In this document: in pieces, positions 63,945-64,000 of the stretch
Numbering within the stretch: position 1 is the first letter of the stretch
Layout: each line of letters begins with the position of its first letter
Origin: Pseudomonas hefeiensis
GTDB lineage: Bacteria; Pseudomonadota; Gammaproteobacteria; Pseudomonadales; Pseudomonadaceae
Length of the DNA stretch: 64,000 nucleotides
Direction of reading: 5' to 3'
NCBI RefSeq assembly: GCF_030687835.1
Contig: NZ_CP117449.1
Span: 2,108,001 to 2,172,000 of the forward strand
Notes under the pieces: model-generated
What the model was told of the DNA's origin: nothing
The model's database searches: none
Seen by the model: only the letters and a program-made list of their open reading frames with translations
Position numbers and translations under genes: made by a program

Positions 63945-64000
63945 TGCTTTTTGCGCGTTTTAGACGTGTCTTTGCGCTTGTTTTTTTTCAAGGCTGCCCC

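Overview
The window looks like a chromosome segment of a fluorescent-group Pseudomonas (gamma-proteobacterium) carrying most of a P2/phiCTX-type prophage. Evidence is the tig-clpP-clpX order next to a tRNA-Arg/His/Leu cluster and folD, GC-rich codon use, Pseudomonas REP/REPIN palindromes between genes, and host proteins typical of the genus (YceH, DUF1993, TerC, SstT, NhaR-like and ArsN2-like proteins).

Positions 1 to about 32,200 are the prophage, in the reverse of the P2 map. The early leftward operon (39-5033) encodes a TOPRIM primase-helicase, small proteins, an Ogr/Delta-like late activator, a YmfL/CII-like protein and a Cro-like regulator. A short divergent region separates it from a CI-like repressor (5123-5539). 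An AT-rich rightward cassette (5857-8015) follows, where P2 carries int, attP and ogr; its last gene has a PD-(D/E)xK nuclease signature. Next comes the late leftward set D, U, T, E/E' (with its slippery site), FII, FI, tail fibre assembly, H, I, J, W, V; then an inserted rightward gene (19956-20369), S, R, Rz1/Rz, two small proteins, endolysin, holin, X, L, M, N and O. Rightward P and Q end the late genes, followed by a toxin-antitoxin-like pair, a terminator and a cos site at 31047-31065 resembling that of P2. Just past cos is a cluster of GGTTAGG repeats, a candidate replication origin. No integrase is visible; it should lie left of position 1. A TGTA-N11-TACA dyad lies upstream of the V, FI and O/P transcription units and is the best candidate for the Ogr-like activator site.

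Positions 32.2-37.4 kb are accessory DNA: an AT-rich orphan gene, small ORFs, a zinc-ribbon protein, a PrpA/lambda-type phosphatase, a Fic toxin with its short YhfG-like antitoxin, and two small ORFs behind a leader that can fold in mutually exclusive ways, one of which would cover the Shine-Dalgarno.

From 37.5 kb on the DNA is ordinary Pseudomonas backbone: isochorismatase-like hydrolase, LysR regulators, MscS channel, ArsN2-like acetyltransferase beside ChrA, a diguanylate cyclase, exonuclease III, arylamine N-acetyltransferase, an NCS2 purine permease, shikimate-dehydrogenase-like protein, YceH, DUF1993, SstT, an MFS transporter, NhaR-like regulator, TerC, a C39-peptidase-like lipoprotein lacking its catalytic residues, PBP7, FolD, three tRNAs, trigger factor, ClpP and ClpX.
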